NCBI RefSeq assembly: GCF_949987535.1
Contig: NW_026645848.1
Span: 124,001-188,000 of the forward strand
Direction: 5' to 3'
DNA from: Balaenoptera acutorostrata
Taxonomy: Eukaryota > Chordata > Mammalia > Artiodactyla > Balaenopteridae
DNA length: 64,000 nt
In this document: positions 23,741 through 36,378 of the stretch, in pieces
Layout of the letters: every line of letters begins with the position of its first letter
Numbering within the stretch: position 1 is the first letter of the stretch
Notes under the pieces: generated by a model
Database searches by the model: none
What the model saw: only the letters and a program-made list of their open reading frames with translations
What the model was told of the DNA's origin: nothing
Position numbers and translations under genes: made by a program

Positions 23741-25391
23741 GTTCCTTAAAACACTAGTGTTTAGGAAATCTATTGGAGGCAGAAGCCGTCAAGGGTAGCT
23801 TAGGTTTAGGGTTAGGGTTAGGGTGAGGGTTAGGGTACGGCTTAGGGTACGGGTTCGGGGAGGGGTTCGGGTAGGGCGTAGGGTATGTGTTAGGGTTAGG
23901 GTTAGGGCTAGGGTTAGGGTTAGGGCTCGGTTTAGGGTATGGGTTAGGATTAGGGTACGCGTTAGTGTTAGGGTAGGGGTTAGGGTTAGGGTACGCATTA
24001 GGGTGAGGGTAGTTATTAAACCTATCCCACTCTCTAGATACCCCTTAGCACTTGAAGGAATATTATTTGGGGGTCCAGCCATGGAGAAGAGTTTAGACAC
24101 GAGGAGAATATAAGGAACACACCCATTATCAAGAAATCACATTAGGATTCTCTTTTTAACCTGTTCCTTAAAACACTAGTGCTTAGGAAATCTATTGGAG
24201 GCAGAAGCAGTCAAGGGTAGCTTAGGGTTAGGGTTAGGGTTAGGGTGAGGGTTAGGGTATGGCTTAGGGTACGGGTTCGGGGAGGGGTTCGGCTAGGGCG
24301 TAGGGTATGGGTTAGGGTTAGGGTTAGGGCTCGGTTTAGGGTACGGGTTAGGATTAGGGTACGCGTTAGTGTTAGGGTAGGTGTTAGGGTTAGGGTACGC
24401 GATAGGGTGAGGTTAGTTATTAAACCTATCCCACTCTCTAGATACCCGTTAGCACGTAAAGGAATATTATTTGGGGGTCCAGCCATGGAGAAGAGTTTAG
24501 ACACGAGGAGAAGATAAGGAACACACCCATTATCAAGAAATCACATTAGGATTCTCTTTTTAACCTGTTCCTTAAAACACTAGTGCTTAGGAAATCTATT
24601 GGAGGCAGAAGCCGTCAAGGGTAGCTTAGGTTTAGGGTTAGGGTTAGGGTGAGGGTTAGGGTACGGCTTAGGGTACGGGTTCGGGGAGGGGTTCGGGTAG
24701 GGCGTAGGGTATGGGTTAAGGTTAGGGTTAGGGCTAGGGTTAGGGTTAGGGCTCGGTTTAGGGTACGGGTTAGGATTAGGGTACGCGTTAGTGTTAGGGT
24801 AGGGGTTCGGGTTAGGGTACGCGTTAGGGTGAGGGTAGTTATTAAACCTATCCCACTCTCTAGATACCCCTTAGCACGTAAAGGAATATTATTTGGGGGT
24901 CCAGCCATGGAGAAGAGTTTAGACACGAGGAGAATATAAGGAACACACCCATTATCAAGAAATCACATTAGGATTCTCTTTTTAACCTGTTCCTTAAAAC
25001 ACTAGTGCTTAGGAAATCTATTGGAGGCAGAAGCAGTCAAGGGTAGCTTAGGGTTAGGGTTAGGGTTAGGGTGAGGGTTAGGGTATGGCTTAGGGTACAG
25101 GTTCGGGGAGGGGTTCGGGTAGGGCGTAGGGTATGGGTTAGGGTTAGGGTTAGGGTTAGTGTTAGGGTTAGGGCTCGGTTTAGGGTACAGGTTAGGATTA
25201 GGGTACGTCTTAGGGTTAGTGTACGTGTTAGGGTCAGGGTAGTTATTAAACCTATTCCACTCTCTAGATACCCCTTAGCACGTACAGTAATATTATTGGG
25301 GGTCCAGCCATGGAGAAGAGTTTAGACACTAGGAGAAGATAAGGAACACACCCATTATCACGAAATCACATTAGGATTCTCTTTTTAACCT

Positions 25392-25915
25392 GTTCCTTAA
25401 AACACTAGTGCTTAGGAAATCTATTGGAGGCAGAAGCAGTCAAGGGTAGCTTAGGGTTAGGGTTAGGGTTAGGGTGAGGGTTAGGGTACGGCTTAGGGCA
25501 CTGGTTCGGGGAGGTGTTCGGGTAGGGCGTAGGGTATGGGTTAGGGTTAGGGTTAGGTTTAGTGTTAGGGTTAGGGCTCGGTTTAGGGTACGGGTTAGGA
25601 TTAGGGTACGTGTTAGGGTTAGTGTACGCGTTAGGGTGAGGGTTAGGGTTAGGGTTAGGGTTAGTGTTAGGGTTAGGGCTCGGTTTAGGGTATGGGTTAG
25701 GATTAGGGTACTCGTTAGGTTTAGGTTAGCGGTTAGGGTTAGGTTACGCGTTAGGGTGAGGGTAGTTATTAAACCTATCCCACTCTCTAGATACCCCTTA
25801 GCACGTAAAGGAATATTATTTGGGGGTCCAGCCATGGAGAAGAGTTTAGACACTAGGAGAAGATAAAGAACACACACATTATCACGAAATCACATTAGGA
25901 TTCTCTTTTTAACCT
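25392..25915 (+). repeat. 524-bp fusion monomer, copy 1
   Basis: The left part (25392 to about 25640) follows the short subfamily: GGGCACTGG, GGAGGTGTTCGGG, GTACGTG and GTTAGTGTACGCG. After GGGTGAGGG the sequence re-enters the telomere-like half and runs through a second TAGTG, GCTCGG and GTACTCG series like that of the monomer at 20499. The net gain over 422 is 102 bp, which equals a 120-bp internal repeat minus the 18 bp missing in the short subfamily. It is best explained as one out-of-register cross-over between two monomer types. Confidence 0.88.
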
Positions 25916-27993
25916 GTTCCTTAAAACACTAGTGCTTAGGAAATCTATTGGATGCAGAAGCAGTCAAGGGTAGCTTAGGGTTAGGGTTAGGGTTAGGGTG
26001 AGGGTTAGGGTACGGCTTAGGGTACGGGTTCGGGAAGGGGTTCGGGTACGGCGTAGGGTATGGGTTAGGGTTAGGGTTATTGTTAGTGTTAGGGTTAGGT
26101 CTCGGTTTATGGTATGGGTTAGGATTAGGGTATGCGTTAGGGTTAGGGTAGGGTTTAGGGTTAGGGTACGCGTTACGGTGAGGGTAGTTATTAAACCTAT
26201 CCCACTCTCTAGATACCCCTTAGGACGTAAAAGAATATTATTTGGGGGTCCAGCCATGGAGAAGAGTTTAGACACCAGGATAAGATAAGGAACACACCCA
26301 TTATCAAGAAGTCACATTAGGATTCTCTTTTGAACCTGTTTTTTAAAACACTACTGTTTAGGAAATCTATTGCAGGCAGAAGCAGTCAAGGGTAGCTTAG
26401 CATTAGGGTTAGGGTTATGGTACGGCTTAGGGTACGGGTTAGGTGAGGGGTTCGGGTAGGGCGTAGGGTATGGGTTAGGGTTAGGGTTAGGGTTAGTGTT
26501 AGGGTTAGGTCTCGGTTTAGGGTACGGTTTAGGATTAGTGTATGCGTTAGTGTTACGGTAGGGGTTAGGGTTAGGGTACGCATTAGGGTTAGGGTAGTTA
26601 TTAAACCTATCCCACTCTGTAGATACCCCTTAGCACGTAAAGGAATATTATTGGGGGTCCAGCCATGGAGAAGAGTTTAGACACTAGGAGAAGATAAGGA
26701 ACACACCCATTATCACGAAATCACATTAGGATTCTCTTTTTAACCTGTTCCTTAAAACACTAGTGCTTAGGAAATCTATTGGAGGCAGAAGCAGTCAAGG
26801 GTAGCTTAGGGTTAGTGTTAGGGTTAGGGTGAGGGTTAGGGTATGGCTTAGGGTACGGGTTCAGGGAGGGGTTCGGGTAGGGCGTAGGGTATGGGTTAGG
26901 GTTAGGGTTAGGGTTAGTGTTAGGGTTAGGGCTCGGTTTAGGGTACGGGTTAGGATTAGGGTACGCGTTAGGGTTAGGGTAGGGGTTAGGGTTAGGGTAC
27001 GCGATAGGGTGAGGGTAGTTATTAAACCTATCACACTCTCTAGATACCCCTTAGCACATAAAGGAATATTATTTGGGGGTCCATCCATGGAGAAGAGTTT
27101 AGACACGAGGAGAAGATAAGGAACACACCCATTATCAAGAAATCACATTAGGATTCTCTTTTTAACCAGTTCCTTAAAACACTAGTGCTTAGGAAATCTA
27201 TTGGAGGCAGAAGCCGTCAAGGGTAGCTTAGGGTTAGGGTTAGGGTTAGGGTGAGGGTTAGGGTACGGCTTAGGGCACGGGTTCGGTGAGGGGTTCGGGT
27301 AGGGCGTAGGGTATGGGTTAGGGTTAGGGTTAGGGTTAGTGTTAGGGTTAGGGCTCGGTTTAGGGTACGGGTTAGGATTAGGGTACGTGTTAGGGTTAGT
27401 GTACGCGTTAGGGTGAGGGTAGTTATTAAACCTATTCCACTCTCTAGATACCCCTTAGCACGTACAGGAATATTATTGGGGGTCCAGCCATGGAGAAGAG
27501 TTTAGACACTAGGAGAAGATAAGGAACACACCCATTATCACGAAATCACATTAGGATTCTCTTTTTAACCTGTTCCTTAAAACACTAGTGCTTAGGAAAT
27601 CTATTTGAGGCAGAAGCAGTCAAGGGTAGCTTAGGGTTAGTGTTAGGGTTAGGGTGAGGGTTAAGGTATGGCTTAGGGTACGGGTTCAGGGAGGGGTTCG
27701 GGTAGGGCGTAGGGTATGGGTTAGGGTTAGGGTTAGGGTTAGTGTTAGGGTTAGGGCTCGGTTTAGGGTACGGGTTAGGATTAGGGTACGCGTTAGGGTT
27801 AGGGTAGGGGTTAAGGTTAGGGTACGCGTTAGGGTGGGGGTAGTTATTAAACCTATCAAACTCTCTAGATACCCCTTAGCACGTAAAAGAATATTATTTG
27901 GGGGTCCAGCCTTGGAGAAGAGTTTAGACACGAGGAGAATATAAGGAACACACCCATTATCAAGAAATCACATTAGGATTCTCTTTTTAACCT

Positions 27994-28427
27994 GTTACTT
28001 AAAACACTAGTGCTTAGGAAATCTATTGGAGGCAGAAGCAGTCAAGGGTAGCTTAGGGTTAGGGTTAGGGTTAGGGTTAGGGTTAGGGTGAGGGTTAGGG
28101 TATGGCTTAGGGTACGGGTTCGGGGAGGGGTTCGGGTAGGGCGTAGGGTATGGGTTAGGGTTATGGTTAGGGTTAGTGTTAGGGTTAGGGCTCGGTTTAG
28201 GGTACGGGTTAGGATTAGGGTACGCGTTAGTGTTAGGGTAGGTGTTAGGGTTAGGGTACGTGATAGGGTGAGGTTAGTTATTAAACCTATCCCACTATCT
28301 AGATACCCCTTAGCACGTAAAGGAATATTATTTGGGGGTCCAGCCATGGAGAAGAGTTTAGACACTAGGAGAAGATAAGGAACACACCCATTATCAAGAA
28401 ATCACATTAGGATTCTCTTTTTAACCT
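27994..28427 (+). repeat. 434-bp monomer with two extra TTAGGG units
   Basis: The opening hexamer run has six exact TTAGGG units instead of four, which adds 12 bp. GGGTTATGGTTAGGG and GTACGTGATAGGG are linked markers. The same type occurs at 34313, 44446, 58547 and 61934 (434 bp), and with a single extra unit at 41910 and 55076 (428 bp). This is a clear case of hexamer-step length change within one monomer lineage. Confidence 0.88.
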
Positions 28428-30059
28428 GTTCCTTAAAACACTAGTGCTTAGGAAATCTATTGGAGACAGAAGCAGTCAAGGATAGCTTAGGGTTAGGGTT
28501 AGGGTTAGGGTGAGGGTTAGGGTATGGCTTAGGGTACGGGTTCGGGGAGGGGTTCGGGTAGGGCCTAGGGTATGGGTTAGGGTTAGGGTTAGGGTTAGTG
28601 TTAGGGTTAGGGCTCGGTATAGGGTACGGGTTAGGATTAGGGTACGCGTTAGGGTTAGGGTAGGGGTTAGGGTTAGGGTACGCGTTAGGTTGGGGGTAGT
28701 TATTAAACCTATCACACTCTCTAGATACCCCTTAGCACGTAAAGGAATATTATTTGGGGGTCCAGCCATGGAGAAGAGTTTAGACACGAGGAGAAGATAA
28801 GGAACACACCCATTATCAAGAAATCACATTAGGATTCTCTTTTTAACCTGTTCCTTAAAACACTAGTGCTTAGGAAATCTATTGGAGGCAGAAGCAGTCA
28901 AGGGTAGCTTAGGGTTAGGGTTAGGGTTAGGGTGAGGGTTAGGGTACGGCTTAGGGTACGGGTTCGGGGAGGGGTTCGGGTAGGGCGTAGGGTATGGGTT
29001 AGGGTTAGGGTTCGGCTAGGGTTAGGGTTAGGGCTCGGTTTAGGGTACGGGTTAGGATTAGGGTACGCGTTAGTGTTAGGGTAGGTGTTAGGGTTAGGGT
29101 ACGTGATAGGGTGAGGTTAGTTATTAAACCTATCCGACTCTCTAGATACCCCTTAGCACGTAAAGGAATATTATTTGGGGGTCCAGCCATGGAGAAGAGT
29201 TTAGACACTAGGAGAAGATAAGGAACACACCCATTATCAAGAAATCACATTAGGATTCTCTTTTTAACCTGTTCCTTAAAACAATAGTGTTTAGGAAATC
29301 TATTGGAGGCAGAAGCCGTCAAGGGTAGCTTAGGTTTAGGGTTAGGGTTAGGGTGAGGGTTAGGGTACGGCTTAGGGCACTGGATCGGGGAGGTGTTCGG
29401 GTAGGGCGTAGGGTATGGGTTAGGGTTAGGGTTAGGGTTAGTGTTAGGGTTAGGGCTCGGTTTAGGGTACGGGTTAGGATTAGGGTACGTGTTAGGGTTA
29501 GTGTACGCGTTAGGGTGAGGGTAGTTATTAAACCTATTCCACTCTCTAGATACCCCTTAGCACGTACAGGAATATTATTGGGGGTCCAGCCATGGAGAAG
29601 AGTTTAGACACTAGGAGAAGATAAGGAACACACCCATTATCACGAAATCACATTAGGATTCTCTTTTTAACCTGTTCCTTAAAACACTAGTGCTTAGGAA
29701 ATCTATTGGAGGCAGAAGCAGTCAAGGGTAGCTTAGGGTTAGTGTTAGGGTTAGGGTGAGGGTTAGGGTATGGCTTAGGGTACGGGTTCGGGGAGGGGTT
29801 CGGGTAGGACGTAGGGTATGGGTTAGGGTTAGGGTTAGGGTTAGTGTTAGGGTTAGGGCTCGGTTTAGGGTATGGGTTAGGATTAGGGTACTCGTTAGGG
29901 TGGGGGTAGTTATTAAACCTATCACACTCTCTAGATACCCCTTAGCACGTAAAGGAATATTATTTGGGGGTCCAGCCATGGAGAAGAGTTTAGAGACGAG
30001 GAGAAGATAAGGAACACACCCATTATCAAGAAATCACATTAGGATTCTCTTTTTAACCT

Positions 30060-33000
30060 GTTCCTTAAAACACTAGTGTTTAGGAAATCTATTGGAGGCA
30101 GAAGCCGTCAAGGGTAGCTTAGGTTTAGGGTTAGGGTTAGGGTGAGGGTTAGGGTACGGCTTAGGGTACGGGTTCGGGGAGGGGTTCGGGTAGGGCGTAG
30201 GGTATGTGTTAGGGTTAGGGTTAGGGCTAGGGTTAGGGTTAGGGCTCGGTTTAGGGTACGGGTTAGGATTAGGGTACGCGTTAGTGTTAGGGTAGGGGTT
30301 AGGGTTAGGGTACGCATTAGGGTGAGGGTAGTTATTAAACCTATCCCACTCTCTAGATACCCCTTAGCACTTAAAGGAATATTATTTGGGGGTCCAGCCA
30401 TGGAGAAGAGTTTAGACACGAGGAGAATATAAGGAACACACCCATTATCAAGAAATCACATTAGGATTCTCTTTTTAACCTGTTCCTTAAAACACTAGTG
30501 CTTAGGAAATCTATTGGAGGCAGAAGCAGTCAAGGGTAGCTTAGGGTTAGGGTTAGGGTTAGGGTGAGGGTTAGGGTATGGCTTAGGGTACGGGTTCGGG
30601 GAGGGGTTCGGCTAGGGCGTAGGGTATGGGTTAGGGTTAGGGTTAGGGCTCGGTTTAGGGTACGGGTTAGGATTAGGGTACGCGTTAGTGTTAGGGTAGG
30701 TGTTAGGGTTAGGGTACGCGATAGGGTGAGGTTAGTTATTAAACCTATCCCACTCTCTAGATACCCGTTAGCACGTAAAGGAATATTATTTGGGGGTCCA
30801 GCCATGGAGAAGAGTTTAGACACGAGGAGAAGATAAGGAACACACCCATTATCAAGAAATCACATTAGGATTCTCTTTTTAACCTGTTCCTTAAAACACT
30901 AGTGCTTAGGAAATCTATTGGAGGCAGAAGCCGTCAAGGGTAGCTTAGGTTTAGGGTTAGGGTTAGGGTGAGGGTTAGGGTACGGCTTAGGGTACGGGTT
31001 CGGGGAGGGGTTCGGGTAGGGCGTAGGGTATGGGTTAAGGTTAGGGTTAGGGCTAGGGTTAGGGTTAGGGCTCGGTTTAGGGTACGGGTTAGGATTAGGG
31101 TACGCGTTAGTGTTAGGGTAGGGGTTCGGGTTAGGGTACGCGTTAGGGTGAGGGTAGTTATTAAACCTATCCCACTCTCTAGATACCCCTTAGCACGTAA
31201 AGGAATATTATTTGGGGGTCCAGCCATGGAGAAGAGTTTAGACACGAGGAGAATATAAGGAACACACCCATTATCAAGAAATCACATTAGGATTCTCTTT
31301 TTAACCTGTTCCTTAAAACACTAGTGCTTAGGAAATCTATTGGAGGCAGAAGCAGTCAAGGGTAGCTTAGGGTTAGGGTTAGGGTTAGGGTGAGGGTTAG
31401 GGTATGGCTTAGGGTACAGGTTCGGGGAGGGGTTCGGGTAGGGCGTAGGGTATGGGTTAGGGTTAGGGTTAGGGTTAGTGTTAGGGTTAGGGCTCGGTTT
31501 AGGGTACAGGTTAGGATTAGGGTACGTCTTAGGGTTAGTGTACGTGTTAGGGTCAGGGTAGTTATTAAACCTATTCCACTCTCTAGATACCCCTTAGCAC
31601 GTACAGTAATATTATTGGGGGTCCAGCCATGGAGAAGAGTTTAGACACTAGGAGAAGATAAGGAACACACCCATTATCACGAAATCACATTAGGATTCTC
31701 TTTTTAACCTGTTCCTTAAAACACTAGTGCTTAGGAAATCTATTGGAGGCAGAAGCAGTCAAGGGTAGCTTAGGGTTAGGGTTAGGGTTAGGGTGAGGGT
31801 TAGGGTACGGCTTAGGGCACTGGTTCGGGGAGGTGTTCGGGTAGGGCGTAGGGTATGGGTTAGGGTTAGGGTTAGGTTTAGTGTTAGGGTTAGGGCTCGG
31901 TTTAGGGTACGGGTTAGGATTAGGGTACGTGTTAGGGTTAGTGTACGCGTTAGGGTGAGGGTTAGGGTTAGGGTTAGGGTTAGTGTTAGGGTTAGGGCTC
32001 GGTTTAGGGTATGGGTTAGGATTAGGGTACTCGTTAGGTTTAGGTTAGCGGTTAGGGTTAGGTTACGCGTTAGGGTGAGGGTAGTTATTAAACCTATCCC
32101 ACTCTCTAGATACCCCTTAGCACGTAAAGGAATATTATTTGGGGGTCCAGCCATGGAGAAGAGTTTAGACACTAGGAGAAGATAAAGAACACACACATTA
32201 TCACGAAATCACATTAGGATTCTCTTTTTAACCTGTTCCTTAAAACACTAGTGCTTAGGAAATCTATTGGATGCAGAAGCAGTCAAGGGTAGCTTAGGGT
32301 TAGGGTTAGGGTTAGGGTGAGGGTTAGGGTACGGCTTAGGGTACGGGTTCGGGAAGGGGTTCGGGTACGGCGTAGGGTATGGGTTAGGGTTAGGGTTATT
32401 GTTAGTGTTAGGGTTAGGTCTCGGTTTATGGTATGGGTTAGGATTAGGGTATGCGTTAGGGTTAGGGTAGGGTTTAGGGTTAGGGTACGCGTTACGGTGA
32501 GGGTAGTTATTAAACCTATCCCACTCTCTAGATACCCCTTAGGACGTAAAAGAATATTATTTGGGGGTCCAGCCATGGAGAAGAGTTTAGACACCAGGAT
32601 AAGATAAGGAACACACCCATTATCAAGAAGTCACATTAGGATTCTCTTTTGAACCTGTTTTTTAAAACACTACTGTTTAGGAAATCTATTGCAGGCAGAA
32701 GCAGTCAAGGGTAGCTTAGCATTAGGGTTAGGGTTATGGTACGGCTTAGGGTACGGGTTAGGTGAGGGGTTCGGGTAGGGCGTAGGGTATGGGTTAGGGT
32801 TAGGGTTAGGGTTAGTGTTAGGGTTAGGTCTCGGTTTAGGGTACGGTTTAGGATTAGTGTATGCGTTAGTGTTACGGTAGGGGTTAGGGTTAGGGTACGC
32901 ATTAGGGTTAGGGTAGTTATTAAACCTATCCCACTCTGTAGATACCCCTTAGCACGTAAAGGAATATTATTGGGGGTCCAGCCATGGAGAAGAGTTTAGA

Positions 33001-36000
33001 CACTAGGAGAAGATAAGGAACACACCCATTATCACGAAATCACATTAGGATTCTCTTTTTAACCTGTTCCTTAAAACACTAGTGCTTAGGAAATCTATTG
33101 GAGGCAGAAGCAGTCAAGGGTAGCTTAGGGTTAGTGTTAGGGTTAGGGTGAGGGTTAGGGTATGGCTTAGGGTACGGGTTCAGGGAGGGGTTCGGGTAGG
33201 GCGTAGGGTATGGGTTAGGGTTAGGGTTAGGGTTAGTGTTAGGGTTAGGGCTCGGTTTAGGGTACGGGTTAGGATTAGGGTACGCGTTAGGGTTAGGGTA
33301 GGGGTTAGGGTTAGGGTACGCGATAGGGTGAGGGTAGTTATTAAACCTATCACACTCTCTAGATACCCCTTAGCACATAAAGGAATATTATTTGGGGGTC
33401 CATCCATGGAGAAGAGTTTAGACACGAGGAGAAGATAAGGAACACACCCATTATCAAGAAATCACATTAGGATTCTCTTTTTAACCAGTTCCTTAAAACA
33501 CTAGTGCTTAGGAAATCTATTGGAGGCAGAAGCCGTCAAGGGTAGCTTAGGGTTAGGGTTAGGGTTAGGGTGAGGGTTAGGGTACGGCTTAGGGCACGGG
33601 TTCGGTGAGGGGTTCGGGTAGGGCGTAGGGTATGGGTTAGGGTTAGGGTTAGGGTTAGTGTTAGGGTTAGGGCTCGGTTTAGGGTACGGGTTAGGATTAG
33701 GGTACGTGTTAGGGTTAGTGTACGCGTTAGGGTGAGGGTAGTTATTAAACCTATTCCACTCTCTAGATACCCCTTAGCACGTACAGGAATATTATTGGGG
33801 GTCCAGCCATGGAGAAGAGTTTAGACACTAGGAGAAGATAAGGAACACACCCATTATCACGAAATCACATTAGGATTCTCTTTTTAACCTGTTCCTTAAA
33901 ACACTAGTGCTTAGGAAATCTATTTGAGGCAGAAGCAGTCAAGGGTAGCTTAGGGTTAGTGTTAGGGTTAGGGTGAGGGTTAAGGTATGGCTTAGGGTAC
34001 GGGTTCAGGGAGGGGTTCGGGTAGGGCGTAGGGTATGGGTTAGGGTTAGGGTTAGGGTTAGTGTTAGGGTTAGGGCTCGGTTTAGGGTACGGGTTAGGAT
34101 TAGGGTACGCGTTAGGGTTAGGGTAGGGGTTAAGGTTAGGGTACGCGTTAGGGTGGGGGTAGTTATTAAACCTATCAAACTCTCTAGATACCCCTTAGCA
34201 CGTAAAAGAATATTATTTGGGGGTCCAGCCTTGGAGAAGAGTTTAGACACGAGGAGAATATAAGGAACACACCCATTATCAAGAAATCACATTAGGATTC
34301 TCTTTTTAACCTGTTACTTAAAACACTAGTGCTTAGGAAATCTATTGGAGGCAGAAGCAGTCAAGGGTAGCTTAGGGTTAGGGTTAGGGTTAGGGTTAGG
34401 GTTAGGGTGAGGGTTAGGGTATGGCTTAGGGTACGGGTTCGGGGAGGGGTTCGGGTAGGGCGTAGGGTATGGGTTAGGGTTATGGTTAGGGTTAGTGTTA
34501 GGGTTAGGGCTCGGTTTAGGGTACGGGTTAGGATTAGGGTACGCGTTAGTGTTAGGGTAGGTGTTAGGGTTAGGGTACGTGATAGGGTGAGGTTAGTTAT
34601 TAAACCTATCCCACTATCTAGATACCCCTTAGCACGTAAAGGAATATTATTTGGGGGTCCAGCCATGGAGAAGAGTTTAGACACTAGGAGAAGATAAGGA
34701 ACACACCCATTATCAAGAAATCACATTAGGATTCTCTTTTTAACCTGTTCCTTAAAACACTAGTGCTTAGGAAATCTATTGGAGACAGAAGCAGTCAAGG
34801 ATAGCTTAGGGTTAGGGTTAGGGTTAGGGTGAGGGTTAGGGTATGGCTTAGGGTACGGGTTCGGGGAGGGGTTCGGGTAGGGCCTAGGGTATGGGTTAGG
34901 GTTAGGGTTAGGGTTAGTGTTAGGGTTAGGGCTCGGTATAGGGTACGGGTTAGGATTAGGGTACGCGTTAGGGTTAGGGTAGGGGTTAGGGTTAGGGTAC
35001 GCGTTAGGTTGGGGGTAGTTATTAAACCTATCACACTCTCTAGATACCCCTTAGCACGTAAAGGAATATTATTTGGGGGTCCAGCCATGGAGAAGAGTTT
35101 AGACACGAGGAGAAGATAAGGAACACACCCATTATCAAGAAATCACATTAGGATTCTCTTTTTAACCTGTTCCTTAAAACACTAGTGCTTAGGAAATCTA
35201 TTGGAGGCAGAAGCAGTCAAGGGTAGCTTAGGGTTAGGGTTAGGGTTAGGGTGAGGGTTAGGGTACGGCTTAGGGTACGGGTTCGGGGAGGGGTTCGGGT
35301 AGGGCGTAGGGTATGGGTTAGGGTTAGGGTTCGGCTAGGGTTAGGGTTAGGGCTCGGTTTAGGGTACGGGTTAGGATTAGGGTACGCGTTAGTGTTAGGG
35401 TAGGTGTTAGGGTTAGGGTACGTGATAGGGTGAGGTTAGTTATTAAACCTATCCGACTCTCTAGATACCCCTTAGCACGTAAAGGAATATTATTTGGGGG
35501 TCCAGCCATGGAGAAGAGTTTAGACACTAGGAGAAGATAAGGAACACACCCATTATCAAGAAATCACATTAGGATTCTCTTTTTAACCTGTTCCTTAAAA
35601 CAATAGTGTTTAGGAAATCTATTGGAGGCAGAAGCCGTCAAGGGTAGCTTAGGTTTAGGGTTAGGGTTAGGGTGAGGGTTAGGGTACGGCTTAGGGCACT
35701 GGATCGGGGAGGTGTTCGGGTAGGGCGTAGGGTATGGGTTAGGGTTAGGGTTAGGGTTAGTGTTAGGGTTAGGGCTCGGTTTAGGGTACGGGTTAGGATT
35801 AGGGTACGTGTTAGGGTTAGTGTACGCGTTAGGGTGAGGGTAGTTATTAAACCTATTCCACTCTCTAGATACCCCTTAGCACGTACAGGAATATTATTGG
35901 GGGTCCAGCCATGGAGAAGAGTTTAGACACTAGGAGAAGATAAGGAACACACCCATTATCACGAAATCACATTAGGATTCTCTTTTTAACCTGTTCCTTA

Positions 36001-36378
36001 AAACACTAGTGCTTAGGAAATCTATTGGAGGCAGAAGCAGTCAAGGGTAGCTTAGGGTTAGTGTTAGGGTTAGGGTGAGGGTTAGGGTATGGCTTAGGGT
36101 ACGGGTTCGGGGAGGGGTTCGGGTAGGACGTAGGGTATGGGTTAGGGTTAGGGTTAGGGTTAGTGTTAGGGTTAGGGCTCGGTTTAGGGTATGGGTTAGG
36201 ATTAGGGTACTCGTTAGGGTGGGGGTAGTTATTAAACCTATCACACTCTCTAGATACCCCTTAGCACGTAAAGGAATATTATTTGGGGGTCCAGCCATGG
36301 AGAAGAGTTTAGAGACGAGGAGAAGATAAGGAACACACCCATTATCAAGAAATCACATTAGGATTCTCTTTTTAACCT
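30060..36378 (+). repeat. 6319-bp higher-order repeat, copy 2
   Basis: Monomers start at 30060, 30482, 30886, 31308, 31711, 32235, 32657, 33066, 33488, 33891, 34313, 34747, 35169, 35590 and 35993, each 6319 bp after its partner. All length oddities (404, 524, 409, 434, 421, 386) and the private marks of copy 1 are present (32270, 33920, 34783). The near-identity means either very recent tandem duplication, active homogenisation, or an assembly duplication. Confidence 0.93.
31711..32234 (+). repeat. 524-bp fusion monomer, copy 2
   Basis: This copy lies 6319 bp after the first and has the same junction and the same private changes (GTTAGGTTTAGTG, GTTAGGTTTAGGTTAGCGG, GATAAAGAACACACAC). It belongs to the second 6319-bp HOR. 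Confidence 0.9.

Larger units (their letters stand above)
23741..30059 (+). repeat. 6319-bp higher-order repeat, copy 1
   Basis: This unit has fifteen monomers starting at 23741, 24163, 24567, 24989, 25392, 25916, 26338, 26747, 27169, 27572, 27994, 28428, 28850, 29271 and 29674. Their lengths (422, 404, 422, 403, 524, 422, 409, 422, 403, 422, 434, 422, 421, 403, 386) sum to 6319 bp. Exactly this order repeats at 30060-36378. Private marks shared by both copies are GGATGCAGAAG (25951), CTATTTGAGG (27601) and GGAGACAGAAG with GGATAGC (28464-28485). The first monomer differs slightly (GCACTTGAAGG against GCACTTAAAGG). From about 24163 on I found no difference at the places I compared. Confidence 0.93.
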
